The notes under the pieces are model-generated. The model worked only from the letters and a program-made list of their open reading frames with translations, made no database searches and was not told the origin of the DNA. From positions 95,976 to 159,975 of the forward strand of contig JAYRWE010000039.1 of the NCBI GenBank assembly GCA_041918175.1: DNA of 64,000 bases, given 5' to 3'. Source of the DNA: JABWAN01 sp041918175 (GTDB lineage: Bacteria; Zhuqueibacterota; Zhuqueibacteria; Zhuqueibacterales; Zhuqueibacteraceae). This document shows, piece by piece, positions 50,979 through 60,194 of this stretch. The position numbers were made by a program, and so were the translations under genes. The stretch's first letter is position 1. The number at the start of each line of letters is the position of its first letter.

Positions 50979-53900
50979 ATGGTGCAAAAGTTTTTTACCA
51001 AACGAGGCTTTTTCGTCTTGCTCCTGGCAGCGTTCTGTGCTTGGGGAAATATCTCTGCGCACGCGCAATTCAGTTTGAGTGTGCCCGCCAAAACCACGGT
51101 GAAGCCGGACGAAGCTTTCACCATTGCGTTGACGCTCACCAATTCCACGGTGCAGAGCATTTCGGCTTTCGGCGCGAAGCTCACTTTTCCGAGCGCGTTG
51201 TTGGAATACGATACGGTTTCCACCACGGGTACTCTCACCAACGGCTGGCTCGTCGTGAATGGCAACGAAGCCACCGCGGGTGAAGTGACGCTCGGCGGTT
51301 TCAATCTCACGCCCATCACCACTTCCGGCGTGTTGATCAATCTCAAATTCAAAGCTAAGTCCGGCGTGGCGGGCAAAGATTCGTTGCGTTTGACGAGTTT
51401 GACCGACGGCCTCGCAACGGCGAAAGCGATCAATGGCGAAGTCGAAGTCTCCGCGCCGAGCACAATTTTTTTCGCCGTCTTGAGCGGCTCGAATGAAGTG
51501 CCGCCGGATACGAACACGGCCAGCGGCGGCGGCATGTTTGCGCTCAATGCCGAGCAAGACGAATTGAAATTCAACATTCGCGTCCGCGGTTTAAGCGGGC
51601 CAATCACCGCGGCGCATTTTCACAATGCGGCCGCAGGCTCAAATGGGCCGGTGGTGCGCACGCTCACGACCGACTTTCAAGGCGAAGTGGCAAGCGGCGA
51701 TTGGAAGAGCACGGATAGCGAAGCGCTCACGCCCGGCCTCGTAGCGGAATTGTTGGCGGGAAGAATTTATGTGAATGTTCACACTGTCGCGAATCCTGCG
51801 GGTGAATTGCGCGGACAAGTCGTGCTCGGCAAGAAAATGACTTTTGCCACGACGCTTAACGGTGCGCAAGAAGTGCCCGCGGTGAATACCACGGCGAACG
51901 GCGCTGCCGTCATGAAGCTCGACTCTGTCGGCGCAAATTTGAGCTTCAACATTGCCGTGAATGGTTTGAGCGGCCCGCTCACTGCGGCGCATTTTCATAA
52001 TGCTTCTGCCGGAGTGAATGGCGGCGTCGTGCGCGCACTTACGAATGATTTTGTCGGCACAACCGCAACCGGCACGTGGAAAGACTCCGATGCGCAAGCG
52101 CTCACGCCCGCGCTCGTGGCGGAATTGCTCGCGGGCCGGCTTTATGTCAATGTGCATACCGCGGCCAATGCCGGCGGTGAAATTCGCGGACAAGTTTTCG
52201 CCGCGGACTCGGTTGTCTTTTTCGCAGTGATAAACGGTAAACAAGAAGTGCCGAGCGTGAATACGAACGCGACCGGCGGCGGCGGCTTTGTGCTCAACGC
52301 CGATCGTACTGCGCTCAACTATCGCGTGAAAGTCGGCAACCTCGGCGGCGCAATTCAAGCGGCGCATTTTCACAATGCCGCTGCGGGCACGAACGGTCCG
52401 GTGGTGCGCAATCTCACTTTCACCGACACCACTTCAATCGGCGTGTGGATGAGCAACGAGACGCAGCAACCGCTCACGCTCTCGCTCGTTGCGCAATTGC
52501 TCGCGGGCAATCTTTACGTCAATGTGCATACCGCGGCCAATCCCGGCGGGCAAATTCGCGGGCAAGTGCGCACCGGCGTGGCGATTAGCTTTGGCGCAAA
52601 TATCAACGGCGGCCAAGAAGTGCCGCCCGTGAATACCGCTGCGGCGGGCTTTGGTAGATTCACGCTCAACGCCGCGGGCACGGAGCTTTCATATAATATC
52701 GGCATCACGGGTTTGAGCGGGCCGATGGCGGCCGCGCATTTTCATAACAACTCGGTTGGCAGAAACGGCCCGGTGCGGCGCACGCTCACTCCGAGTTTCA
52801 CCGGCAACTTTGCAACAGGCGTGTGGAAGAGCAGCGATGCGGAGCCGCTTACGCCCGCGCTTGTGGTGGAATTGCTCGCGAGCAATGTTTATGTCAACGT
52901 TCACACCTCAGCCAATCCCGGCGGCGAAATTCGCGGACAAGTTTTGCCCGGCCTTGATCCGGTGGTGCCCATCGGCGTCGCGCGCCAGCTTGCGGATAAC
53001 ACCGCAAACGTAACCACCGAAGGCATCGTCACGACTGTGGATTTTCAACTTTCCAGCGCGACGAACACCGAATACTATTTCCAAGATCAAACCGGCGGTA
53101 TTCGTTTGTTCGTGCGCGGCAAAGCGACATTCGGACGCGGCACACGCATTCGCGCGCGCAACGGTTTGCTCGCCTCGAATAGTCAGCGCAAAAACATCGA
53201 AGCGTTTTTGGATTCCGTCACTGTTATCGACACGCCCGGTTTGCCGCCGGTGCAAGTTGTAACCGTGACCGACTATCTCAACAATCGCGCGAGCATTGAA
53301 GGTGAATTGATTCGCATCAACAAAGCGAGTCTCACTGCCGGCACGTGGCCCGCGGTGAATGCGAATCAAACCGTGACCATCAACGACGGCGCGGACTTGG
53401 CGATGTTCCTTGATCGTGATACGGACATTGACGGCTCGCCGCAACCTTCGAATCCGTTCGATGTGCTCGGCGTTGCGACTTCGTTTAACGGCACGCCGCA
53501 AATTCAACCTTCGTTGCGCGCGGAGTTTTTAACGGCTACGACTTTCTTCGCGACGTTGAACGGCGCGCAAGAAAATCCGCCGGTGAATACGCCTGCAACC
53601 GGCGGCGGCATGTTCGTGCTCAATCCCGACGGCACCGAGTTGACTTATAATGTGAGTGTCACCGGATTGAGCGGCCCGATTCAAGCGGCGCATTTTCACA
53701 ACGCGGCCACGGGCACAAACGGTCCAGTGGTGCGCGCGATCACTTTCACGGGCGAAGTCACGAGCGGCGTGTGGAAAAGTACGGACACGCAAGCTTTGAC
53801 ACCCGCGCTCGTTGCTGAACTTTTGGCGGGAAGAATTTATGTCAATGTTCACACCGCGGCAAATCCCGGCGGTGAAATTCGCGGGCAGGTATTGGTGGGA

Positions 53901-55946
53901 ACCGAGCAGCAATTCAATGCAGCTTTGAACGGCGCACAAGAAGTGCCGTCCGTGAATACCACCGCGAGCGGTGTCGGCTCTTTTAAATTGAATGCGCTCG
54001 GCACAGAGCTGAATTTCAACGTGCTCGTTGCGGGGTTGAGTGGTCCGATTCAAGCGGCGCATTTTCACAACGCGGCGCGCGGCGTGAATGGCGGCGTGGT
54101 GCGCGCAATTACAAATGATTTCACCGGCAACACAGCCACGGGCATTTGGAAAGCGAGCGACACGCAAGCGCTTTCGCCCGCGCTCGTGGCGGAATTGCTC
54201 GCCGGAAAAATTTATGTCAACGTTCATACCGCGGCCAATCCCGGTGGCGAAATTCGCGGGCAAGTGGGCAGCGGCGCAGAGATTATTTTTCTCGCTGCGC
54301 TCAATAGCAGTCAAGAAGTGCCGCCCAACAACAGCAAGGCCACGGGCGGCGGCCGCTTCGTGTTAAGCGCGGATAAAACGCAACTCAGCTACACGGTGAA
54401 AGTCGCCAATCTCTCTGGCCCGATTCAGGCGGCCCATTTTCACAACGCGGTCGCGGGCGTGAATGGCGGCGTGGTGCGCAACATCTCTTTTACGGATACG
54501 AGCGCGACAGGCGTGTGGGCTGCTTCTGATGCGACGCAACCGCTCACGCCTGCGCTCGTGGTGGAATTGCTCGCGGGAAAAATTTATGTGAATGTTCACA
54601 CCGCTGCAAACCCCGGCGGTGAAATTCGCGGACAAGTGCTCACCGGTGTTCCGTTCAGCATGTCGGCGCAAATCAACGGCGCGCAGGAAGTGCCGCCCGT
54701 GAACACTAGCGCGCTTGGCTTTGGCTCGTTTACGCTCAACCCCGTCGGAACCGAGTTGGCGTTTCAAATCAGCATTGCCGGCTTGAGCGGGCCGATGGCG
54801 GCGGCGCATTTTCACAACGCTGCGATTGGCCGCAACGGCCCGGTGAAGCGCACGCTCACGAATGATTTCACCGGCAACAACGCGAGCGGCATTTGGAAAA
54901 GCTCGGATGCCGAGGCGCTCACGAACGATCTCGTAGTTGAATTGCTTGCTGGAAAAATTTACGTCAACGTTCACACCGCGGCAAATCCCGGCGGCGAAAT
55001 TCGCGGCCAAGTCATTCCCGGCGCGAAAGCCGTGATGCCCATTGCGCTCGCGCGACAAGTTGCCAACGGCACCGTGGTCACGATTGAAGGCATTGTCACG
55101 CGCGCCGTGGGACGCTTTACACGCATGCAAGACGCAACTGCAGGCATGACGATCTTCGAAACCAGTGGCGCGTTTCGCACTGCGGTCGATAGCGGTCGTG
55201 TGCGCGATGGCGATCTTCTGCGCATCACCGGCACGATGGCGGAGTTCAGCGCATTGAAAGAAATCACGCCGATTCAAAGCTTCGAAGTCGTCTCGCGCAA
55301 CAACGCTTTGCCTGCAATACAAGAGGTAACGTTGAGCGAGATCAAAGCCAATGGCGAGAAATATGAAAGCGAATTGATTCGCGTGAAATCGTTGATTATC
55401 ACCGGCTCCGCTGACACTGCGTTCGTGGCCGCGCGCACGTACAACGTGTACGATCCCAGCGACACGAGCCGCGCCGTTGCGTTGCGCACCCCGAGCGCGA
55501 GCGACACGCGCATCGCGGGCTTGAAGATTCCCAAGAAGTTCATCTTCGAAGGCGTGTTGGGACAATTCAGCAGCACCGACCCCGCAATTGGCTACCAATT
55601 GCAGCCCGTGAATCGCACTGATATTGCGATCGACACGAAAGTGACTGAAGGCGAATCGGAATTGCCGGAGCAATTTGCATTGCACCAAAATTATCCCAAC
55701 CCGTTCAATCCCACCACGAACATTCGTTACGCGCTCCCGCAAAACGCGCGCGTGAAGCTCGTCATCTACAATCTACTCGGCGAGAAAGTGCGCACGTTGG
55801 TTGACGCCAACGAGGCCGCGGGCGCGAAGCAAATCACGTGGGATGGTTTGAACGACAACGGCGTGCGCGCGGCGAGCGGCGTTTACATCTACCGCATCGA
55901 GGCCGGCACGTTCACGGCGACGAAAAAGCTCATGCTGATGAAGTAA
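50979..55946 (+). CDS. Secreted protein with eight CHRD domains, two OB-like domains and FlgD-Ig
   Basis: 1655 residues from ATG 50979. Signal peptide ~1-28 (LLLAAFCAWGNISAHAQ). Cohesin-like domain ~30-155. CHRD domains 1-4 ~163-655, OB-like 1 ~660-855 (NTANVTTEGIVTTVDFQL; YYFQDQTGGIRLFVRG), CHRD 5-8 ~856-1347, OB-like 2 ~1350-1560, FlgD-Ig ~1570-1655 (NYPNPFNPTTNIRYALP; YNLLGEKVRTLV). Each CHRD has NGAQEVPPVNT, AAHFHNAA.G.NGPVVR and IYVNVHTAANPGGEIRGQV, with the HFH and VHT histidines invariant. CHRD domains come from chordin; their bacterial role is unclear. The four-CHRD + OB unit is present twice. Confidence 0.94.
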   Translation: MVQKFFTKRGFFVLLLAAFCAWGNISAHAQFSLSVPAKTTVKPDEAFTIALTLTNSTVQSISAFGAKLTFPSALLEYDTVSTTGTLTNGWLVVNGNEATAGEVTLGGFNLTPITTSGVLINLKFKAKSGVAGKDSLRLTSLTDGLATAKAINGEVEVSAPSTIFFAVLSGSNEVPPDTNTASGGGMFALNAEQDELKFNIRVRGLSGPITAAHFHNAAAGSNGPVVRTLTTDFQGEVASGDWKSTDSEALTPGLVAELLAGRIYVNVHTVANPAGELRGQVVLGKKMTFATTLNGAQEVPAVNTTANGAAVMKLDSVGANLSFNIAVNGLSGPLTAAHFHNASAGVNGGVVRALTNDFVGTTATGTWKDSDAQALTPALVAELLAGRLYVNVHTAANAGGEIRGQVFAADSVVFFAVINGKQEVPSVNTNATGGGGFVLNADRTALNYRVKVGNLGGAIQAAHFHNAAAGTNGPVVRNLTFTDTTSIGVWMSNETQQPLTLSLVAQLLAGNLYVNVHTAANPGGQIRGQVRTGVAISFGANINGGQEVPPVNTAAAGFGRFTLNAAGTELSYNIGITGLSGPMAAAHFHNNSVGRNGPVRRTLTPSFTGNFATGVWKSSDAEPLTPALVVELLASNVYVNVHTSANPGGEIRGQVLPGLDPVVPIGVARQLADNTANVTTEGIVTTVDFQLSSATNTEYYFQDQTGGIRLFVRGKATFGRGTRIRARNGLLASNSQRKNIEAFLDSVTVIDTPGLPPVQVVTVTDYLNNRASIEGELIRINKASLTAGTWPAVNANQTVTINDGADLAMFLDRDTDIDGSPQPSNPFDVLGVATSFNGTPQIQPSLRAEFLTATTFFATLNGAQENPPVNTPATGGGMFVLNPDGTELTYNVSVTGLSGPIQAAHFHNAATGTNGPVVRAITFTGEVTSGVWKSTDTQALTPALVAELLAGRIYVNVHTAANPGGEIRGQVLVGTEQQFNAALNGAQEVPSVNTTASGVGSFKLNALGTELNFNVLVAGLSGPIQAAHFHNAARGVNGGVVRAITNDFTGNTATGIWKASDTQALSPALVAELLAGKIYVNVHTAANPGGEIRGQVGSGAEIIFLAALNSSQEVPPNNSKATGGGRFVLSADKTQLSYTVKVANLSGPIQAAHFHNAVAGVNGGVVRNISFTDTSATGVWAASDATQPLTPALVVELLAGKIYVNVHTAANPGGEIRGQVLTGVPFSMSAQINGAQEVPPVNTSALGFGSFTLNPVGTELAFQISIAGLSGPMAAAHFHNAAIGRNGPVKRTLTNDFTGNNASGIWKSSDAEALTNDLVVELLAGKIYVNVHTAANPGGEIRGQVIPGAKAVMPIALARQVANGTVVTIEGIVTRAVGRFTRMQDATAGMTIFETSGAFRTAVDSGRVRDGDLLRITGTMAEFSALKEITPIQSFEVVSRNNALPAIQEVTLSEIKANGEKYESELIRVKSLIITGSADTAFVAARTYNVYDPSDTSRAVALRTPSASDTRIAGLKIPKKFIFEGVLGQFSSTDPAIGYQLQPVNRTDIAIDTKVTEGESELPEQFALHQNYPNPFNPTTNIRYALPQNARVKLVIYNLLGEKVRTLVDANEAAGAKQITWDGLNDNGVRAASGVYIYRIEAGTFTATKKLMLMK
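51466..52945 (+). repeat. CHRD repeats 1-4 (intragenic)
   Basis: Four tandem units of about 365-370 bp with high DNA similarity, e.g. GCGGCGCATTTTCACAATGC and AATTCGCGGACAAG recur in each. They code for CHRD domains. Confidence 0.9.
53540..55020 (+). repeat. CHRD repeats 5-8 (intragenic)
   Basis: A second block of four units of the same length. Unit-by-unit features (the extra TDTS...ATQPLT form in units 3 and 7; PMAAAHFHN with GRNGPV in units 4 and 8) recur in the same order, so the block was duplicated as a whole. Confidence 0.88.
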
Positions 55947-56047
55947 GCATTATTAAAATTATGCTCGCTCGTCAAGCACGGCTCGTATTCCCACACAAAA
56001 CCTCGTTTGTGTGTGTGCTTGCGACGAGTGAACGCGATCTTTAAAAT

Positions 56048-56088
56048 GCAAAAGGCCTTTTGCGTGAAGCAAAAGGCCTTTTGCTATT
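56048..56088. terminator. Tandem palindromic terminator-like hairpin
   Basis: GCAAAAGGCCTTTTGC occurs twice (56048-56063 and 56069-56084) with five bases between; each copy is itself a perfect 16-bp palindrome, and together they form a long hairpin. It lies between the convergent CHRD and RlmB-like genes and could serve both. Confidence 0.8.
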
Positions 56089-56153
56089 TTAGATTGTGGT
56101 GACGTGATATTGTCGTTCGCCATTTTTTCTAACAAAGACGATTTGCGAACGCA

Positions 56154-56891
56154 TTACCCCAGCAAGCGCTGCCGCACGATTTCAAAACAAACCACGGCCG
56201 CAGCGGTCGAAACATTGAGCGATTCGACTTTGCCGGCCATGGGAATATGATAAAGAAAATCGCACTTCTCGCGCACGAGCCGATGCAGGCCTTGGCCCTC
56301 GCTGCCCATGACGAGAGCGAGAGGCATTTTCGCGTCCATAGAATAAACACTCTCCTTCGCTTCGCCTTCCAATCCCACAATCCATAAACCCTGCTTCTTG
56401 AAAAAATCGATCGTCACCGAAAGATTCGTCACCTGCGCAATCGGCAAATGAAACGCCGCGCCCGCGGAAGTTTTGATCGCCGTGGCCGTGATTTCCGCAC
56501 AGCGCCGTTTTGTAATCACCACGCCGTGCACGCCCGCGCATTCGGCCACGCGCAAGATCGCGCCGAGGTTGCGCGGATCTTCGACGCCGTCCAAGAGCAT
56601 GATCGCCGGCTTGTGGCCGCGTTTATCCTGCCGCGCTTTTTCTAGAATGACTTCGCAATCGACATACTCCACGCCGGGCATGAGGGCCACCACGCCTTGA
56701 TGCTTGTCGGTTTGCGCCAAACGATCCAACTCTTGTCGGGGGCGCGTTTGCAATGGGATGCGTTGTGCTTCCGCGGCTTTCACCAAATCCGCGAGACTCG
56801 CACCGTGCGCGAGTATGATTTTCTTTAACGGCGAGCGCGCGGCCAAAGCTTCGCTCACAGGCTGTCGGCCAAAGATGATGAGATCGGGCAT
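56154..56891 (-). CDS. rlmB: TrmH/SpoU-family 23S rRNA 2'-O-ribose methyltransferase (RlmB-like)
   Basis: 245 residues. N-terminal substrate-binding domain ~1-75 (LIIFGRQPVSEALAAR). SPOUT domain: motif 1 LLDGVEDPRNLGAILRVAEC, motif 2 LALVMGSEGQGLHRLVREKC, motif 3 IPMAGKVESLNVSTAAAVVC, with the N, E and S/N residues of the AdoMet knot. RlmB methylates G2251 in E. coli; the assignment within TrmH relatives is likely but not certain. Single housekeeping gene between secreted-protein genes. Confidence 0.92.
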   Translation of the reverse strand: MPDLIIFGRQPVSEALAARSPLKKIILAHGASLADLVKAAEAQRIPLQTRPRQELDRLAQTDKHQGVVALMPGVEYVDCEVILEKARQDKRGHKPAIMLLDGVEDPRNLGAILRVAECAGVHGVVITKRRCAEITATAIKTSAGAAFHLPIAQVTNLSVTIDFFKKQGLWIVGLEGEAKESVYSMDAKMPLALVMGSEGQGLHRLVREKCDFLYHIPMAGKVESLNVSTAAAVVCFEIVRQRLLG

Positions 56892-57021
56892 GAGAGTTTG
56901 TTTGCTTGAAAGATGAAAAGCGTTTTTTTCCTTTTAAAAAGAAAAGCCGAAGGTGTGGCAGCAATATGTGCGCAAGATTTTTTTGAATGTCAAGGCGGGA
57001 GTTCTGAGGGAGAACAGTAGA

Positions 57022-57059
57022 TAAAAAATGGCAGGAGAATCGCCAAGATTCTCCTGCCA
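57022..57059 (-). terminator. Rho-independent terminator of the 57-60 kb gene
   Basis: TGGCAGGAGAATC / GATTCTCCTGCCA, 13-bp perfect stem, five-base loop, followed on the minus strand by TTTTTTAT, 22 bp after the stop. Confidence 0.92.
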
Positions 57060-57080
57060 CAAGTTTGAGCATGGAAACGC

Positions 57081-60056
57081 TTACCGCACGAGCATGAGTT
57101 GTTTGCTGTCGGTGAAATTGCCGGCTTTGAGGCGATACCAATAAGTTCCCGTCGGCACAAATTGGCCGCGCTCGTCTTTGCCGTCCCAAGTCGTTTCATA
57201 CGCGCCCGGACTGCGTTCGCCGGAAACGAGGCGGCGCACCAACTGCCCGGCGAGATTGTAGATCGCCAACTCGACCGGCGTCTTTGTAGTGCCGACCAAA
57301 TCGAAACGAATCATCATCTCATTGCCGTGCGCGCTTTGTTTGAAAGGATTGGGATAGCTTTGATGCAGTTTGAAAGCATGCGGCGTGTGCGCTTGCTCCG
57401 CCACACGGGTGCTTTCGTTGGTGAAGCGCGCGTGCGCAAAATCATCCACCATGTCGGTTACGCTGAAATCTTCCAATGCCGGCGTGCGGTCTTTTTTATT
57501 TGAAAAAATAATTTCAAGCAACTCGCCGAACGCGTTGGCAGCGAGCGGTTTGTCGTTGAATCCGCCGAGGCGCACGATTCCGGGTTCCTGCTTTTGCGCT
57601 TCAAGTTGCATCCAACTCGCGGTCAACGCGCCACGCGCAACGCCGAGCAGCTCGAGTTGTTCTGCGGGATAATGCAATTGCAAACCGAACGCGGCAAGCT
57701 GCTCGCCATTCGCGATTTGCAAAACCACTTTGAAAAGTTGTGGATCGTGCTCCGCTGCGGCAACGACGCGCGGCGTCAATGAAAGTTGATACGGCGCGCG
57801 TGCGCTTGCCGATGTCGTGGTGCGCGCGAAACATTCGAGCGGCGGCTGGTTTTGCAGATAGCGCGAAAAGATGGCGAGCGCATCGCCGGGCGTCGTGGTA
57901 TTGTCGCAATTCACGTCCGACGCGACGATCTCGCATTCGAAGCCGCTGGCATCGCAACCCGCGGGAACGTTGCCGTTGTTCAAATAAATTTGAAACGCGC
58001 ACAACGCGTCGCCCGGTGTGAGGGTGCCATCACCATTCACGTCGCCGTCGCTGACGCACGTGACGCATTCGAAGCGATTGCAACACATGCTGAAATTGGC
58101 GAGGTCATCTGTGGGTGCGCTCAACACAATGTCGCTCGCGGAAACATTGTCGCAATTGACCGTGAAGCACAGCCGCATGAGCACCCCCGCGCTGTTCGCC
58201 GGAATCGCCGTTGTGTTGAAGCCGCCACACGTGAGCACGCCGGAGCCGGCCGATGTTTCCTGTGCGCTCACGGAAATAAAATTCGCAGTGAGATTGCCCT
58301 TTTCCACGCTCACAAACGTGAGTTGGCTCGGATCGACTTGCAACTTGAAACCGAATGCGTCGATGGGTTGCCCGTTTTCTTTCAAGCGAATGTCGATGCA
58401 AACCGTTTGGCCGTCTTTAGCTTTGATGGTTTGTCCGACGATCGTCGCGCCTTGAGCCACGGGGAAAATCGCCGCGCCGTTGCACACGAGCGGTGTGCAT
58501 GAGCTTGCGGTAGTGAAACTGCGCGCATTGGAAAACGCGCCCGGGCCGCAAGCATTGCTTGCGCTCACGCGCCAAAAATATTGCGCGCCGCTTTGCAAAT
58601 TGCTCACGCCGAAATTTGTTGCCGCGATATTGGTTTGATCGACAACCGTGGTCGTGAACGTCGCGCTCGTAGCGACTTGCACGCGGTACGTGCTCGCGCT
58701 TGCCGCGGCGCTCCAACTCAACGTGGGATTGGTCGAAACGTTCGTCGCATTGTCCGCCGGCGAAAGCAATGCCGGAGCTGCGGGCGTTGCAGCCACGGCA
58801 GTATAAGTCATGGTCAGCTTCAATTTGCTGATGCCGCTCGGATTCGTCACCGTGAAACTGCCCGTGCCGCTCATAGGTTGATTTACGATCGTGCCGGTGA
58901 TCACGTCTTGCAACACGCCGGTCACGCCGCTCGGCAAATCCCAACTGAGCTTGATGCTCGTGCCCGCGCCGGTTTGATATTTGACTTCATAAACTTTCAC
59001 GCCGCTAAACTCCGCACTGCCGCCGCGATAATCTTTAGTCGTGCCCTGGCCGAGTTGCGGCAATGCGATGTCATCGCCAACCAACCGCGCATCAAAAATT
59101 CCGGAAGGCGGCGCGGGCGGAAGCTCGCTTTCGCCCAATGCTGCGTCAATGCCGTCGGTCGCGGAAGGATGAAGCCCGAGACGCAACGCATGCGTGCCGC
59201 CGGCAAGATCCGTGATCGTGATAGGCAGGTCAATGGGCGCGGCGCTCGCGTTGACAATGGAAAACAATGAAGCGCTCACGTCGTTCGGCGCGCCGTCGCT
59301 CGCGTCGCTCACGCGCACTTTACACTGTGTCGAGAGCGCACTCGATACCGTCCACGCATAACTACCCAAAGCCGCGCTGACCGTGTCGGTGAGCGTGGCC
59401 CACGTTGCGCCGTTGTTGGAAGAAAACTCTACTTTGACTTTTGCGATGCCGCTCGCAGCCCATTTGATTTTTTGCGCGCTGCAATTGGCCCAAAGCTCGC
59501 CACCGTCCGGGCTGATCAACGAGAGACTTTCTTGCGGCGCGCCCGCGTAGGTGATGATCATTTTGAGTTTGTTGATGCCGCCGGGATTGGTCACGACAAA
59601 ATTGCCCGCGCCCGTCATGGGTTGATTGACGACCACGCCACCGAATAAATCTTGCAACAGGCCCGTCACGCTCGTGGGAAAATTCCAACTTATCGTAATG
59701 CTCGTGCCTGCGCCAATTTGATAGCGCAGTTCGTGCGTTTTCACGCCGTTGAAAGCCGCGGTCCCGTTGCGATAATCGCGATAGCTGCCTTGCCCCAGTT
59801 GCGGCAAGGCAATATCGTCGCCGACAAAACGCGCTTCAAACACGCCCGCGGGCGGAAAGGGAGGAAGCTCGCTTTCGCCGAAAGCGGCGTCGATGCCGTC
59901 GGTGGCCGTAGCGGCGAGGCCGAAGCGCAAAGTTGCGCTGCCGCCCGCATTGTCAGTGATTGTGAGTGGAAGATCAAGCGCCGGCGTTTGTGCATGGCTC
60001 GTTCGGCACAAAAGCACGAATAGTAACGGTAAAAACGGTATGAGCGATTTTTTCAT
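57081..60056 (-). CDS. Secreted modular protein with two ELPP-FDAR domains, FN3, cohesin-, dockerin- and FlgD-Ig-like modules
   Basis: 991 residues from the ATG at 60056, with GAGG 9-12 bases upstream; an ATG at 60113 gives a poorer signal peptide. Signal ~1-22 (LLFVLLCRTSHAQ). Modules: ELPP-FDAR domain 1 ~27-180 (GESELPPFPPAGVFEARF), Ig-like ~185-272, ELPP-FDAR domain 2 ~274-425 (GESELPPAPPSGIFDARL), FN3 ~430-525, cohesin-like ~530-655, dockerin-like ~665-740 (DGDVNGDGTLTPGDAL), second cohesin-like ~755-890, FlgD-Ig ~905-991 (YPNPFKQSAHGNEMMIRFDL). The last ~460 residues parallel the end of the 44.8-kb giant closely, so the two share a C-terminal cassette. Confidence 0.9.
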   Translation of the reverse strand: MKKSLIPFLPLLFVLLCRTSHAQTPALDLPLTITDNAGGSATLRFGLAATATDGIDAAFGESELPPFPPAGVFEARFVGDDIALPQLGQGSYRDYRNGTAAFNGVKTHELRYQIGAGTSITISWNFPTSVTGLLQDLFGGVVVNQPMTGAGNFVVTNPGGINKLKMIITYAGAPQESLSLISPDGGELWANCSAQKIKWAASGIAKVKVEFSSNNGATWATLTDTVSAALGSYAWTVSSALSTQCKVRVSDASDGAPNDVSASLFSIVNASAAPIDLPITITDLAGGTHALRLGLHPSATDGIDAALGESELPPAPPSGIFDARLVGDDIALPQLGQGTTKDYRGGSAEFSGVKVYEVKYQTGAGTSIKLSWDLPSGVTGVLQDVITGTIVNQPMSGTGSFTVTNPSGISKLKLTMTYTAVAATPAAPALLSPADNATNVSTNPTLSWSAAASASTYRVQVATSATFTTTVVDQTNIAATNFGVSNLQSGAQYFWRVSASNACGPGAFSNARSFTTASSCTPLVCNGAAIFPVAQGATIVGQTIKAKDGQTVCIDIRLKENGQPIDAFGFKLQVDPSQLTFVSVEKGNLTANFISVSAQETSAGSGVLTCGGFNTTAIPANSAGVLMRLCFTVNCDNVSASDIVLSAPTDDLANFSMCCNRFECVTCVSDGDVNGDGTLTPGDALCAFQIYLNNGNVPAGCDASGFECEIVASDVNCDNTTTPGDALAIFSRYLQNQPPLECFARTTTSASARAPYQLSLTPRVVAAAEHDPQLFKVVLQIANGEQLAAFGLQLHYPAEQLELLGVARGALTASWMQLEAQKQEPGIVRLGGFNDKPLAANAFGELLEIIFSNKKDRTPALEDFSVTDMVDDFAHARFTNESTRVAEQAHTPHAFKLHQSYPNPFKQSAHGNEMMIRFDLVGTTKTPVELAIYNLAGQLVRRLVSGERSPGAYETTWDGKDERGQFVPTGTYWYRLKAGNFTDSKQLMLVR

Positions 60057-60194
60057 GATGAGGTCCTCATTGATTCGTTTCATAAAAGACGGCAAGCGCT
60101 CGCGCAAGAACACGAACGCAGAGCGCTTGCCTTTTTCGATCTCTGTCTGATTCTCCTCTTGTCCCCTTGGCTCTTTATTTTTTTTGGCTCCTTG

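Noticed and set aside
51466..55020. Possible CRISPR array because of regular repeats
   Set aside because: Repeat unit is ~365 bp and codes for CHRD domains; no short direct repeats with unique spacers.
54363..55742. 459-codon minus-strand frame opposite the CHRD gene
   Set aside because: Arises from the repetitive coding sequence on the other strand; no recognisable domain.
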